Source: Polaribacter sp. BM10 (GTDB lineage Bacteria > Bacteroidota > Bacteroidia > Flavobacteriales > Flavobacteriaceae). From it: a stretch of DNA of 64,000 bases. This document shows, in pieces, positions 63,815-64,000 of this stretch (positions are counted from its first letter, which is position 1; every line of letters begins with the position of its first letter). The notes beneath the pieces are model-generated. The model was not told the DNA's origin. It searched no databases and saw nothing but the letters and a program-made list of their open reading frames with translations. The position numbers and the translations under genes are program-made. The DNA is taken from positions 1,446,001 through 1,510,000 of the forward strand of contig NZ_CP019704.1 of assembly GCF_002005425.1 (NCBI RefSeq), in the 5' to 3' direction.

Positions 63815-64000
63815 TTATGACAATCCAGAAATAACTCCGTTTTTATCGATAAACATATTTTCTGATGCAGGTTTAGAAGGCAACCCAGGCATTCTCATCA
63901 TTTTACCAAGAATAGGAATAACAAATTGTGCACCGGCTGCTATCTCAATTTCACGAACTGTAATTACAAAGTTTTTAGGCCTACCTATTAATTTATCATT
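63815..64000 (-). CDS. fhs: Formate--tetrahydrofolate ligase, C-terminal fragment (partial)
   Basis: The last 61 residues of a leftward gene that continues beyond the window. GRPKNFVITVREIEIAAGAQFVIPILGKMMRMPGLP is the conserved end of formate--tetrahydrofolate ligase, and the final ENMFIDKNGVISGLS agrees. It links formate, ATP and tetrahydrofolate in one-carbon metabolism. Convergent with mdh across a shared terminator. Confidence 0.92.
   Translation of the reverse strand, partial: NDKLIGRPKNFVITVREIEIAAGAQFVIPILGKMMRMPGLPSKPASENMFIDKNGVISGLS

Overview
The window is AT-rich chromosomal DNA from a member of the Bacteroidota, almost certainly a marine Flavobacteriaceae; a Polaribacter- or Tenacibaculum-like genus is my guess from the proteins. 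Supporting signs are type IX secretion (T9SS) sorting tails, many 'SQ'-type signal peptides and Cys lipoprotein signals, SusC-like domains, a tmRNA tag GEDNYALAA, and the Bacteroidota promoter form TTG-N19-21-TAnnTTTG upstream of several genes. There are no rRNA or tRNA genes, CRISPR arrays, prophages or insertion sequences.

Layout. 1-3531: the end of a surface-polysaccharide locus (glycosyltransferase tail, flippase, GNAT/FemAB-like transferase, polysaccharide deacetylase). 3566-7251: radC, then the K+ uptake pair trkA-trkH. 7353-12150: a T9SS-secreted protein, a 52-aa peptide with a Tat-like leader, a PqqD-HPr-kinase-like protein and a nucleotidyltransferase, which together look like a small peptide-maturation cassette. 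12218-20939: mpl, a 2210-aa alpha-2-macroglobulin with a SusC-like module at its bait site, and a small outer-membrane barrel. 21026-28507: lipoproteins including a collagen-repeat M28 peptidase, kdsA, a transglutaminase, an MscS channel and small conserved proteins. 28546-29567: tmRNA and two paralogous zinc-ribbon mini-proteins. 29823-37596: two glycosyltransferases, ftsE, and a TPR protein coupled to an outer-membrane barrel. 37700-45039: peptidases, an amidohydrolase, a Tricorn-like protease and an FKBP lipoprotein. 45073-52923: a complete trp operon (trpE-G-D-small ORF-C-F-B-DUF3050-A) read leftwards from a promoter, a Trp-Trp-Trp leader peptide and an attenuator. 52966-59082: a carboxypeptidase-regulatory-like protein and the operon gatC-gatA-gatB::aspS. 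59441-64000: gyrB, a DUF6588-like protein, mdh and the end of fhs.

The most striking region is 53917-59082. GatB is fused in frame to a full-length aspartyl-tRNA synthetase and sits in an operon with gatA and a divergent gatC, so the charging and amidating enzymes for Asp-tRNA(Asn) to Asn-tRNA(Asn) are joined in one chain. Upstream, on the same strand, lie a promoter-like element, a 15-codon ORF with seven Asn codons, an 8-nt antiterminator segment and a strong intrinsic terminator ending about 20 nt before gatC. I infer that Asn-tRNA supply controls this operon by attenuation. The trp operon in the same window carries an unmistakable attenuator of the same plan, a useful internal comparison.

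The second candidate system is 9745-12150. A tiny exported or processed peptide ends in QSPEKPGVGF, is followed by a terminator, and then by a PqqD-like/HprK-like kinase and an overlapping nucleotidyltransferase, the same pair of enzyme types known as tailoring enzymes in some lasso-peptide clusters, here without any lasso cyclase nearby.
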